Assembly (NCBI GenBank): GCA_049366715.1
Contig: JBMNCQ010000033.1
Location: forward strand, 1-64,000
Origin: JBMNCQ01 sp049366715
Lineage (GTDB): Bacteria > Bacillota > Peptococcia > Peptococcales > BICA1-8
Direction of reading: 5' to 3'
Length of the DNA: 64,000 nt
In this document: piece after piece, positions 52,695 to 60,110 of the stretch
Layout of the letters: the number at the start of each line of letters is the position of its first letter
Position numbering within the stretch: position 1 is the stretch's first letter
The notes under the pieces: model-generated
What the model saw: the letters and a program-made list of their open reading frames with translations, nothing else
What the model was told of the DNA's origin: nothing
Databases searched by the model: none
Made by a program: the position numbers and the translations under genes

Positions 52695-53387
52695 TTATTC
52701 TTGATTCATGTTCATGTAATTACAATTTTTTTCCGAACATCCAAAGAGTTTTTCAATATTATTGATATCCCCGTATAATAATACCTTGTCTCCCAGTTCC
52801 ATGGTATGATAACCCTGAGGACGCTTAATCAATTCCTGGGTTCTCTCAATCGCTAAAACTATTATTTCTTGTTTTTGCAGGGCCAGGTTAGCCAGGGGTT
52901 TATGGACTACATCATGATTCTCTATATAAACTTGAACAATTTTGTAATCACTGTCCACTGCCAGAATTTCCTGCAGGGATTTTTCCTGCACTACGGCATA
53001 GGTAATAAGATTTTTTTCAATATGCTTCTCTAAAAAAGCAATAAAGTTCTCATTGCGCATAATGATATAGCTAATATAAAGGGCGATAATTGCTAAACTG
53101 ATATTGAGAATCGTTAATCCCCGGGAAAAGGTGTCCAAGACAGTTGCGATTATTAAGGGTAAAGATACATAAAAGGTCACCATCAGAAATGCGGCAATCC
53201 TTCTGCGGGTTTTATCCCTGACAATCAGTTCTGCTTCACCGGTTGTAAAACCGGTATTCGTAATTAAAGATATCGCTTGAAATCTTGCCGTATCTTTACT
53301 TAATCCTGTCAGTTTAAATGCAATAGTTCCTATTTCCGCTATTATATAAATGATAAAGAAAATAATGATCAAAAGTAACAGCTGCAA
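52695..53387 (-). CDS. Membrane protein with C-terminal TrkA-C (RCK_C) domain
   Basis: 230 residues. One N-terminal helix, then FQAISLITNTGFTTGEAELIV and RRRIAAFLMV, then two more helices (to about 112), then a TrkA-C domain (about 140-215, LQEILAVDSDYKIVQVYIEN ... ELGDKVLLYGDINNIEKLF). This is a family of small putative ion-transport or c-di-AMP-responsive proteins; RCK_C domains often bind c-di-AMP, and darA in this window shows that the nucleotide is used. TTG start at 53387, with GGAG 8 bases upstream. Confidence 0.78.
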   Translation of the reverse strand: MQLLLLIIIFFIIYIIAEIGTIAFKLTGLSKDTARFQAISLITNTGFTTGEAELIVRDKTRRRIAAFLMVTFYVSLPLIIATVLDTFSRGLTILNISLAIIALYISYIIMRNENFIAFLEKHIEKNLITYAVVQEKSLQEILAVDSDYKIVQVYIENHDVVHKPLANLALQKQEIIVLAIERTQELIKRPQGYHTMELGDKVLLYGDINNIEKLFGCSEKNCNYMNMNQE

Positions 53388-53519
53388 GATCGTGTCTCCT
53401 TTCGGGTTAAGCCGGTCTTTTTATAAAAGGAATTCTCGTAATAAATTAGTTTTCCTGCAATTCTTGACATAAATAGCCATTAAGTGTAATATTGCTCTAA
53501 AAGTTCACAAGGTGATTTT

Positions 53520-53990
53520 ATGGATAAAGAAGAGTTAATCAATATAGTTTCGGAGAAAATCAAAATATTAAGAACCGAAAGGGATTTGACTCAGCAGCAA
53601 ATGGCAGAGATTTTGGGAATATCGAAAAAGACTTTAGTTCAGATTGAAAAAAAGCGGATTGCAGCATCTTGGACCACCCTAATTGCAGTCTGTGCTCTCT
53701 TTAGGAACAGCAGTATTCTTCAGGACTCTTTAGGAGGAGACCCCCTGGAACTGGTAGAAGTGACTGCTTGGGGGACCTTTTATTATCCTAAGGAAAAAAC
53801 TCTCGGGGGCAAAATATGGTGGAAAGAATTAAAGAGCACCGAATCTTTTACTCTCCAGCAAAATATATTAAGTAAACATTATCGTATCTTGGATAAAAAT
53901 AACCGCAGATGGGCCAGTTCTTTTGAGTATGATGCAATAGTGCTCCTATTTGAGAGATTCGGTAAGAATGATCATTTTAGCGATGATTAG
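53520..53990 (+). CDS. XRE-type helix-turn-helix regulator
   Basis: 156 residues. HTH_3 domain at about 9-62 (LRTERDLTQQQMAEILGISK KTLVQIEKKR). The remainder is unassigned and includes a Trp-rich stretch (GTFYYPKEKTLGGKIWWKEL). Probably a DNA-binding regulator. AAGGTGA is 4 bases before ATG. 21 bases separate it from the GIY-YIG gene, with which it may be co-transcribed. Confidence 0.83.
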   Translation: MDKEELINIVSEKIKILRTERDLTQQQMAEILGISKKTLVQIEKKRIAASWTTLIAVCALFRNSSILQDSLGGDPLELVEVTAWGTFYYPKEKTLGGKIWWKELKSTESFTLQQNILSKHYRILDKNNRRWASSFEYDAIVLLFERFGKNDHFSDD

Positions 53991-54011
53991 CTGCCGGGGG
54001 GTGGAGGCAAT

Positions 54012-54521
54012 ATGGACGTAAGCTATTTATATATTATTGAATGTAAGAATGGTTCCTTTTATACAGGTATCACCAATGATTTGTTACAGCGTTACCAAGA
54101 GCATTTAGCAGGTAAAGGCAGTAAATACTGCCGTGCCTTTAAAGTAAGGGTCATCAAAGCCGCCTGGCAGTTTCCGGTTAAAAAAAGTAAGCTGATCGCT
54201 TTGGAAAATATGATCCAAAATTTTACAAAAGCAAAGAAGAGCGAGTTAATAAATAATCCCCAGACCATTAAAATACCGGTGCAGGATTTAGACTTAGATT
54301 TTATTCCTCTAATTATAAATATTCCTGATTTTCTTAAAAACTTATGTCCCTGTTCTGCAAATGAAACATGTTCTTTCCATGGGATATGTTCGCAATGTAT
54401 AGAAATCCATTTAACGAAATTAAAAAAGCCCCCGCAATGTTTCCAGGTAAATGCCAAGTGGGTCAGAGAAGTAGCCCGCAACCTTAAGCTCCGGAATCTT
54501 CATTTATTAGCAGAGTGGTAA
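54012..54521 (+). CDS. GIY-YIG endonuclease-domain protein fused to a Cys-rich domain
   Basis: 169 residues. The N-terminal 80 residues are a YhbQ-type GIY-YIG domain (YLYIIECKNGSFYTGITNDL, with R27 and the later E). The C-terminal 65 residues hold CPCS, CSFHGICSQCIEIH and PPQC, a cysteine/histidine set like that of small stand-alone metal-binding proteins (DUF6485-like). Standard YhbQ proteins stop near residue 90, so this is a fusion. Possible role in DNA repair, unproven. GGTGGAGG precedes ATG 54012. Confidence 0.8.
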   Translation: MDVSYLYIIECKNGSFYTGITNDLLQRYQEHLAGKGSKYCRAFKVRVIKAAWQFPVKKSKLIALENMIQNFTKAKKSELINNPQTIKIPVQDLDLDFIPLIINIPDFLKNLCPCSANETCSFHGICSQCIEIHLTKLKKPPQCFQVNAKWVREVARNLKLRNLHLLAEW

Positions 54522-54578
54522 TTACCGGAAATTTCCCCGGTCAGAAGGGAAGCAATATCTAAAAGCTGCTGTTCGCTG

Positions 54579-54622
54579 AACTATACAGGTCTACAGAAGG
54601 CCCGTATAGTTTTTTATTTTGT
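54579..54622 (+). terminator. Terminator after the GIY-YIG gene
   Basis: AACTATAC/GTATAGTT stem around an 18-base loop, then TTTTTATTTT. Confidence 0.8.
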
Positions 54623-54787
54623 GGCGGTATTTATCATAAATAAAAACTGCCAAGGAAGTATTCGTGTTCTTCGCAAAATAGTTATGGTTACCTTGATCGT
54701 AAGGTAGATTGTTCTTGTTCACGAAAAGAAGAATAGACTGTGTCATTAGTGGGAGACTAAATTTAAGTAAAATTGAAAGGAGGAAGA

Positions 54788-55156
54788 ATGTTGATAGGCG
54801 AAAAATTTAATACATCTGAAACAAATAAAAAAATCAAAGGTCAGGCCTTTGTACCAACGGAAGAAGGTTCTGCAACACTGGAAAGCCTTGATGCAGAAGG
54901 AGTAACGGTTAAATATGAGAAGGGTCCGACGAAATATACCCAGGGCTTTAGAGGAGCACCTTGGAGCAGAGAACCGAGTCTTAAATTTATGTGTGATGAA
55001 GTCGGCGTTAACATGGATAAGCTAATTGCCGGTGTTGAACAAAACAAAAGTGATACCGAAATGGCCCAAGAATTAGGTGTATCGCCAAAAACAGTGCAAG
55101 CTTTAACAGAGCATTTCATGACGCACGGGTTAGCTTCCATAGAAGGACAAGATTAA
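54788..55156 (+). CDS. Small protein with C-terminal 'KSDTE' HTH-like domain
   Basis: 122 residues, no signal or membrane segment. The C-terminal part (about 70-118, VNMDKLIAGVEQNKSDTEMA ...) matches the small protein at 555-779 and looks like a helix-turn-helix. The N-terminal part (about 1-65) has an unassigned beta-rich pattern. I do not recognise the family. AAAGGAGGAAG is directly before ATG 54788. A terminator follows at once. Confidence 0.75.
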   Translation: MLIGEKFNTSETNKKIKGQAFVPTEEGSATLESLDAEGVTVKYEKGPTKYTQGFRGAPWSREPSLKFMCDEVGVNMDKLIAGVEQNKSDTEMAQELGVSPKTVQALTEHFMTHGLASIEGQD

Positions 55157-55158
55157 AC

Positions 55159-55204
55159 AAAAAAAGCGGTAAGGGTTTATTTGAATAACCTTACTGCTTT
55201 TTTG
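55159..55204 (+). terminator. Terminator after the KSDTE-domain gene
   Basis: AAAAAGCGGTAAGG pairs with CCTTACTGCTTTTT (one mismatch), ending in a T tract. Confidence 0.88.
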
Positions 55205-55211
55205 TTTCCTA

Positions 55212-55234
55212 GTAATGATAATCATTATCATTAC
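55212..55234. promoter_or_regulatory. Perfect Fur-box palindrome at the end of the small ORF
   Basis: An 11-1-11 perfect palindrome that contains TGATAATCATTATCA (55216-55230), a full match to the 7-1-7 Fur consensus. It overlaps the stop codon (55231-55233) of the 41-codon gene. Confidence 0.8.
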
Positions 55235-55356
55235 CTCTGGAAAGATTTTACCAAATCCAGCTTATTGAAATGCTGGGTAGGTTTTTGCAAATTCTCAAAG
55301 TCTTTCTGGGCTTTGCAAATTCTTTTCTGGGCCAGTTTGTCATTGAACATACCCAT
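55231..55356 (-). CDS. Fur-box-controlled microprotein of 41 residues
   Basis: ATG at 55356 after AGGAGGGG (6 bases spacing), stop TAA at 55231. The product begins MGMFNDKLAQKRICKAQKDF and ends FNKLDLVKSFQR: basic, helical, one Cys, no membrane segment. A promoter and a Fur box overlap the expected transcription start, and a second perfect Fur palindrome covers the stop codon. I do not recognise a family. The good ribosome binding site, promoter and operator all support expression when iron is scarce. Confidence 0.7.
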   Translation of the reverse strand: MGMFNDKLAQKRICKAQKDFENLQKPTQHFNKLDLVKSFQR

Positions 55357-55373
55357 TTATAACCCCTCCTAAT

Positions 55374-55388
55374 CGATAATCATTATCA
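55374..55388 (-). promoter_or_regulatory. Fur box in the microprotein promoter
   Basis: On the minus strand TGATAATGATTATCG, 14 of 15 positions of TGATAATnATTATCA, between the -10 and the ribosome binding site; occupancy would block transcription. Confidence 0.82.
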
Positions 55389-55397
55389 TTTGTCTAT

Positions 55398-55426
55398 ATT
55401 ATATCGCTATTCCTTAAAATAGTAAA
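55398..55426 (-). promoter_or_regulatory. Sigma-A promoter of the microprotein gene
   Basis: TTTACT, 17 bases, TATAAT on the minus strand, immediately upstream of the Fur box. Confidence 0.65.
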
Positions 55427-55633
55427 TATCCATAGAAGTTATTATAATGAGTTTTAGGTAGTAAAATGCTAATTACTGCCGGTTAGCTCGGCGAAACTAA
55501 TCTATACTTATTTTTTCTCCGTATTTCATCTATAAAGGCAATTCCAATTTATTACCTGGTGATAATTATTGTTTTAAATAAGTAAAGGACATGTTAGAAT
55601 AGATTTAGCTAATAAAGACTGGAGTGAATATTT

Positions 55634-55834
55634 ATGGATCAAGAGCAGATTTGGGTTGTCGATAAATTTCATGAAGGTATGGTATATTTTACAAACAAAG
55701 CTGATAATCTTGTGATTCCTCTGGGCTTGATTCCGGGCAAACTGGCAGTGGGCGATCTGGTTAGAATTAGTTTTAGTCCTGACGGTAACGTTACGGCTTT
55801 AAAAGTTGTTTTAAAAAATACGACCCAAAGATAA
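55634..55834 (+). CDS. Small DUF3006-like protein
   Basis: 66 residues. WVVDKFHEGMVYFTNKADNL followed by IPLGLIPGKLAVGDLVRISF fits the beta-rich DUF3006 family (VDRFE ... P...LP.g...GD). Function unknown. GGAGTG is upstream of ATG 55634. Confidence 0.7.
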   Translation: MDQEQIWVVDKFHEGMVYFTNKADNLVIPLGLIPGKLAVGDLVRISFSPDGNVTALKVVLKNTTQR

Positions 55835-55902
55835 TGCGCGGTTTTTTAATTTTAGAAAAATTGGGTATATAAATATATAAGTTAAAATAAGGTGGGAATG
55901 TA

Positions 55903-56550
55903 ATGCGGCAAATTATGCACAGCTTTAGCAATTTTTTTAGTGAACAGGAGAATCTATCCTTAAGTTTATTTAATTCTGAGGGTTTTTATTGGCTTACTAC
56001 TGCAACTGCTCTGGCTTTTGCAGCGGAAGAACTTATAAAATATACAAAGATATTTCCTGAAGTATGTTTTTTTCAAGAAGAGCCTGTCCAAAGTGAGCCT
56101 TTTATAGATCTGTTTAAGGCTAGTATTAAAACGGGGGAGACTTCGGAAGAGGTAAAAAAGGAAGCTCAGAGGGCTGCCCTCCATAACCTGCAGATTCTGG
56201 CCGATTTTGCTAAAAATACTTATTCCTTCGATCCGCAAAGGGGACTTATTTTAGGTAAGACTTTTGCTACCTACTGGTTAATATATAAGTTAATAGAATT
56301 AGAATGGCAGCAAATTTTAAATCGTGAGGAAACGAATGAGACGTATATGCTCCTGGATACCGTTATCATGGATCATGAAGAATTGGAAATTTTAGAAGGG
56401 ACTTGTAAAAATGGTACGCTGAGCCCTGATAATAGAGTCTATCTCCGCAGCCACTGGGAGCGGGTCCGCTACTTTTGGATAAACCTTCATCAGGATTTGC
56501 TGCTTTTGGCCAATGGATATATCAATTTCTCCACACCATATAAAGGTTAG
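55903..56550 (+). CDS. Hypothetical protein
   Basis: 215 residues, mostly helical and acidic, cytosolic by composition; no signal peptide or clear membrane segment. I recognise no family. GGTGGGA is upstream of ATG 55903, and codon use resembles the neighbours. It follows the DUF3006-like gene by 68 bases and precedes the TPP riboswitch. Confidence 0.65.
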   Translation: MRQIMHSFSNFFSEQENLSLSLFNSEGFYWLTTATALAFAAEELIKYTKIFPEVCFFQEEPVQSEPFIDLFKASIKTGETSEEVKKEAQRAALHNLQILADFAKNTYSFDPQRGLILGKTFATYWLIYKLIELEWQQILNREETNETYMLLDTVIMDHEELEILEGTCKNGTLSPDNRVYLRSHWERVRYFWINLHQDLLLLANGYINFSTPYKG

Positions 56551-56608
56551 GCTAGCTTTTATTGTCTTTTTGTGGTAAAATTAGCAAGGATAACAAGTGA
56601 ATAGTTTA

Positions 56609-56703
56609 CCGCTAGGGGAGCTTATGGAGTATAGGCTGAGAAAAAACCGCATTGAAGGTTTTTGACCCTTTGGACCTGAACTGGATAATACCAGCGTGGG
56701 GAA
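56609..56703 (+). promoter_or_regulatory. TPP (THI-box) riboswitch
   Basis: Core elements are present in order: TAGGGGAGCTTATGGAG, GGCTGAGA, GACCCTTTGGACCTGAACTG, GATAATACCAGCGTGGGGAA. This is the thiamine pyrophosphate aptamer with P2, P4 and P5 conserved. Confidence 0.95.
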
Positions 56704-56716
56704 GTGAAGATATTTT

Positions 56717-56757
56717 ACCTCCTTGCATCCGGTATCCGGCCAAGGGGGTTTTTGTTT
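56717..56757 (+). terminator. Terminator of the TPP riboswitch
   Basis: CCTCCTTG/CAAGGGGG outer stem with an inner CCGG/CCGG pairing, followed by TTTTTG. Thus the switch acts by attenuation. Confidence 0.85.
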
Positions 56758-56942
56758 TCGCAGAACAATGGCTGGGACAGGCAAAGGTAGAGGTAACCAT
56801 CCAGGTAACATTTTGGGCAGGTGAAGGTAGAGCGCAGTGGCGACAGCAGCGACAGTGTGATAGTACCGGGAACGGATAGCCGATATTTGTAGTCTGTGCT
56901 CTGTGCTCTGTACTCTGTACTCTGTGCTCTGGGTACAGGTTC
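56758..56942. repeat. Gene-free stretch ending in a module C repeat
   Basis: Module C occurs at 56893-56934 as TCTGTGCTCTGTGCTCTGTA and continues for six near-copies of a 7-base CTCTGTG/CTCTGTA unit (the complement of GAACACAG-like units). The preceding 130 bases contain GGTAGAGG motifs but no credible gene. Confidence 0.75.
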
Positions 56943-57233
56943 ACGACATAGGGGTCAATGCCCTTATAGAACAGTGTAAAAGTGATAAGAGCTTAAGTCC
57001 ATATCGCCGCTATAATTCCGATCAGAAGGTCGATATAAGTCAGCGGGAGTTTGATAGTCAAGAGCTTCGTGGGGCGAATATGATTAAACTCAAACCGCCA
57101 CTCATCCATAACCTTTTGAAAAAAAGAGAGGCCTTTGTATTGCTTTTGAACTTCATCTATTATTTTTGAACTTCATCTATTATTTTAAAGGAGTGTTACC
57201 TATCTCTTGAACCTTTTTTGTTACCTATGTCCT
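56943..57233 (-). mobile_element. Relic of an IS481-type insertion sequence
   Basis: The minus strand encodes a transposase C terminus, VMDEWRFEFNHIRP, then after a one-base deletion in CGCCCC, HEALDYQTPADLYRPSDRNY and a stop at 56964-56966. H.RPHEAL...PA.LYRPS.R.Y is the integrase-core end of IS481 transposases. The ends GACATAGG (56945) and, inverted, CCTATGTC (57224) may be the terminal repeats. Only about 290 bases of an element of about 1 kb remain, so it cannot move by itself. Confidence 0.75.
57144..57183. repeat. 20-bp tandem duplication inside the IS relic
   Basis: TTTTGAACTTCATCTATTAT occurs twice head to tail; it adds a frameshift to the transposase remnant. Confidence 0.9.
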
Positions 57234-57237
57234 GACT

Positions 57238-57359
57238 GAACACCGAACACTGAGAACTGGTACCTGAGAACTGAGAACTATATCTATGAACTATAAACTA
57301 TGCTCTATAAACTTTACTACTAATCACTAGTCACCAGTCACCAGTCACCAGTCACTAAT
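57238..57359. repeat. Composite intergenic repeat before the thiamine transporter genes
   Basis: Module C (GAACACCGAACACTGAGAAC, TGAGAACTGAGAACT), then module B (ATGAACTATAAACTATGCTC, TATAAACT), then a module A run (ATCACTAGTCACCAGTCACC ...) that ends one base before the AAAGGGG of the next gene. Confidence 0.85.
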
Positions 57360-57366
57360 AAAGGGG

Positions 57367-58131
57367 TTGGTTATAACGGGCTTAAGGGTGGAAAATTTAT
57401 CTTATTCGTATGGCCAAAAATATCAGCAGATATTCGATAAGCTCTCATTTAATGTGCAGGATAGCGAATTTACGGCTTTAGTGGGACCCAGCGGGTGCGG
57501 GAAGACAACACTTTTTCATATTTTGGCCGGTTTAATTGATGACTTTTCGGGAGAAGTTGTTATGAACGGCACCACGAAAGATCTTTTAGGCAAAATAAGC
57601 CTGATGCCGCAACAGGACCTGCTGCTGCCCTGGCGAACAGTAGTAGAAAATGGCGCATTACCTCTGGAGATTAAGGGAGTCGGCCGTAAAGAGGCTCAAA
57701 AAGAAGTCCGGGAACTTTTGACGAAATTTGGCCTGCAAGGCTATGAGAATCTCTATCCTTATCAGCTTTCCGGGGGCATGCGCCAGCGGGTTGCTTTTTT
57801 AAGAAGTATTCTTACCGGAAGCCAGGTCCTGCTCTTAGATGAACCTTTCAGTGCGTTAGATGCTTTGACTAGAATGAAAATGCAGCAATGGCTGATGGAT
57901 ATGTGGAGGGAATTTAAGCCGACCATTATTTTTATTACCCATGATGTTGAAGAAGCTCTATTCTTAGCGCAAAGAGTATTGCTTTTAGGTTATCCCCCCA
58001 ATGGGCAGTTAAAGGATTATGCCGTTGATTTTTCTTATCCCCGGGATAAACAACTGCTGGGAGACCCAAAATTTATAGAGCTCAGACAAAATATCTTAGC
58101 CGGTCTGGATATAGGTGACCATTATGAATAA
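57367..58131 (+). CDS. ABC transporter ATPase, thiamine-precursor type
   Basis: 254 residues. Walker A GPSGCGKTT, the Q-loop MPQQDLLLPWRTV, signature LSGGMRQRVAFLR and Walker B VLLLDEPFSALDA are typical of the nitrate/taurine/HMP (SsuB/ThiZ) ATPases. The role follows from the TPP riboswitch upstream and the NMT1-type binding protein downstream. TTG 57367 is the first start of the frame, with AAAGGGG directly before it and too close for ideal spacing; the start is uncertain. Confidence 0.87.
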   Translation: MVITGLRVENLSYSYGQKYQQIFDKLSFNVQDSEFTALVGPSGCGKTTLFHILAGLIDDFSGEVVMNGTTKDLLGKISLMPQQDLLLPWRTVVENGALPLEIKGVGRKEAQKEVRELLTKFGLQGYENLYPYQLSGGMRQRVAFLRSILTGSQVLLLDEPFSALDALTRMKMQQWLMDMWREFKPTIIFITHDVEEALFLAQRVLLLGYPPNGQLKDYAVDFSYPRDKQLLGDPKFIELRQNILAGLDIGDHYE

Positions 58132-58909
58132 TAAAAACTTTATAAATAAGTATGCAGCCGGAATTACTTTATTAATTTTTCTGGGGCTGTGGGAGTTAGG
58201 GGTGAGGATTTTTTCCGTTCCGGTTTTCATCTTACCGCCGCCCAGCAAAATAATATTAGCTCTTTGGGTACATAAAAAGATTTTGCTGCTAAAACATCTG
58301 CCGGTCACATTTATAGAAGTCGTGCTAGGATTAGTGATTTCCGTAATTATTTCTGCCCTGCTGGCAGTAGCGATGTTAATAAACACTCTGCTGGAAAGAA
58401 GTATCTATCCGTTACTCGTCGCGTCACAGACGATCCCCATTATCGTTTTATCCCCGGTATTCATCATGTGGTTTGGGTATGGGCTGCCCGGAAAGGTTGC
58501 CATTACGGTATTAATTACTTTTTTCCCGATAGTAGTTAACACATACGATGGGCTAAAAAATGTTGATCAAGAGTACATAAATTTATTAAAGACCATGGGG
58601 GCCAATAAGAGCCAAATTTTCTGGAAGGTAAGGGTGCCCCATGCTTTGCCTTGTTTCTTCACGGGATTAAGGGTCGGGGCTGCCGTAAGTGTCATTGGAG
58701 CAGTAATAGGTGAATGGCTGGGAGGTAATGCCGGTTTAGGGACCTTCAGCAGGCGGATGCTGAATAATCTGCAGACAGAGACAGGTTTTACGGCAGTATT
58801 AATACTGGCATTATTAGGTATGGGGCTTTTTGCTCTGGTCAAAGCCATTGAGACAATAGCCTTACCTTGGTTTAATAAATCTAATGAAGTTAGGAGTAAA
58901 GACAAATGA
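58124..58909 (+). CDS. ABC transporter permease, thiamine-precursor type
   Basis: 261 residues, six helices. It has the binding-protein-dependent permease loop EYINLLKTMGANKSQIFWKV and GEWLGGNAGLG. AGGTGA lies 5 bases before ATG 58124, inside the end of the ATPase gene; the upstream GTG at 58115 is less likely. It overlaps the binding-protein gene by ATGA. Confidence 0.9.
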   Translation: MNNKNFINKYAAGITLLIFLGLWELGVRIFSVPVFILPPPSKIILALWVHKKILLLKHLPVTFIEVVLGLVISVIISALLAVAMLINTLLERSIYPLLVASQTIPIIVLSPVFIMWFGYGLPGKVAITVLITFFPIVVNTYDGLKNVDQEYINLLKTMGANKSQIFWKVRVPHALPCFFTGLRVGAAVSVIGAVIGEWLGGNAGLGTFSRRMLNNLQTETGFTAVLILALLGMGLFALVKAIETIALPWFNKSNEVRSKDK

Positions 58910-59862
58910 GAAAAATTTTAGGTATTTTGCTGGTTTTAATAATTATTTTAGGATCTTTAGGATGTGCTAAAACTGAAACAACTCAAATGGAAGAAGTCTC
59001 TATCATGCTGGACTGGTATCCTAATGCAGTTCATTCCTTTCTTTATGCTGCCATTGCAGAGGGATATTTTGCGGAAGCAGGGCTTAATGTGAAAATATTA
59101 ATGCCGGCGGAAACAAGTGACCCCTTGAAGTTAACTGCTGCCGGTCAAACCACTTTTGCCTTAAGTTATCAGCCGCAATTGGTAATGGCCCGTGCTGCTG
59201 ATGTCCCAGTAATATCTTTAGGCGCGGTTGTAAATCACCCTTTAAATACGATCCTGGTTAGGGATGAATTACATTTACAGAGCCCCCGGGACCTGGAAGG
59301 TAAAACAGTAGGCTACTCTCTTCCTGTTTATGAAGCAATTGCGAAAACGGCTATTGTAAATGCCGGCGGGGATCTGGAAAAAGTCAATCTTATTGATATT
59401 GGCTGGGATTTGATACCTGCCATGGGTACGGCTAATGTTGATGCCATCAGCGGGGGATTTATCAACCACGAAAAGATTTTATTGGAAAAGGAAGGCTGCC
59501 CGGTAAATGTTTTCGACCCGGTACAATACGGTGTTCCTGACTACGCCGAATTAATATTAATTACCGGGGAGGATTTTGCGGAAAACAATTCGGAAATTAT
59601 TACCAAGTTCTGGGAGGCCGCTGAAAAAGGTCAAAAATTTGTTGAGGAAAATCCGGAAGCTGCTTTGCAAATTTTATTTGATTATCAAGATGAGCAGTTC
59701 CCCTTAGATCAAGAAGTGGAAAAAGAAAGTCTGAAGATGCTTTTACCTTTAATGGAAGGTTTTGGTAAGCAGGATGTTGCCGGCTGGCAGGAAGTAATCG
59801 ATTGGATGTATGAATTACAGCTTATTGATGCTAAGCCTGCAGCAGAGGAATGTATGGATTAG
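58906..59862 (+). CDS. NMT1/ThiY-like substrate-binding lipoprotein
   Basis: 318 residues. Lipobox LGSLGC with Cys at about 20. Then VSIMLDWYPNAVHSFLYAAI AEGYF, the ThiY/NMT1 beginning that binds formylaminopyrimidine or HMP. GYSLPVYEAIAKTAI follows. Likely imports a thiamine pyrimidine precursor, controlled by the TPP riboswitch. ATGA overlap with the permease gene. No thiamine biosynthesis genes are seen in the window. Confidence 0.9.
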   Translation: MRKILGILLVLIIILGSLGCAKTETTQMEEVSIMLDWYPNAVHSFLYAAIAEGYFAEAGLNVKILMPAETSDPLKLTAAGQTTFALSYQPQLVMARAADVPVISLGAVVNHPLNTILVRDELHLQSPRDLEGKTVGYSLPVYEAIAKTAIVNAGGDLEKVNLIDIGWDLIPAMGTANVDAISGGFINHEKILLEKEGCPVNVFDPVQYGVPDYAELILITGEDFAENNSEIITKFWEAAEKGQKFVEENPEAALQILFDYQDEQFPLDQEVEKESLKMLLPLMEGFGKQDVAGWQEVIDWMYELQLIDAKPAAEECMD

Positions 59863-59895
59863 ATGACAAATCAGTAATATAAATCATGTATTTCG

Positions 59896-59920
59896 AAAGC
59901 TGTCGTAAGACAGCTTTTTT
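59896..59920 (+). terminator. Terminator of the thiamine-precursor transporter operon
   Basis: AAAGCTGTC/GACAGCTTT stem with a GTAA-type loop, then a T tract. Confidence 0.92.
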
Positions 59921-60110
59921 GCTAAAAATATCAAAGAATAACTGTTGTTACCGCCACCTTACAAGGGCACCGACAGATGCTTTTTCATTTCCGGTGACGG
60001 GCAGTATGGGAAAAATTTGTATGAAATTACCATAAAGCTTACCCTGTGAAAAAGCTACGCCGGGGCGAATTAATATATTGTATTTGAACAAAAGTAAGGA
60101 GGCAAAAAAT

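Noticed and set aside
56903..57169. 88-residue plus-strand frame over the IS relic
   Set aside because: It is the antisense of the transposase remnant, begins in a low-complexity repeat and has no ribosome binding site.
59941..60100. Riboswitch upstream of the CAP/stalk gene
   Set aside because: Some short hairpins can be drawn, but no known aptamer core (c-di-GMP, c-di-AMP, cobalamin) is present.
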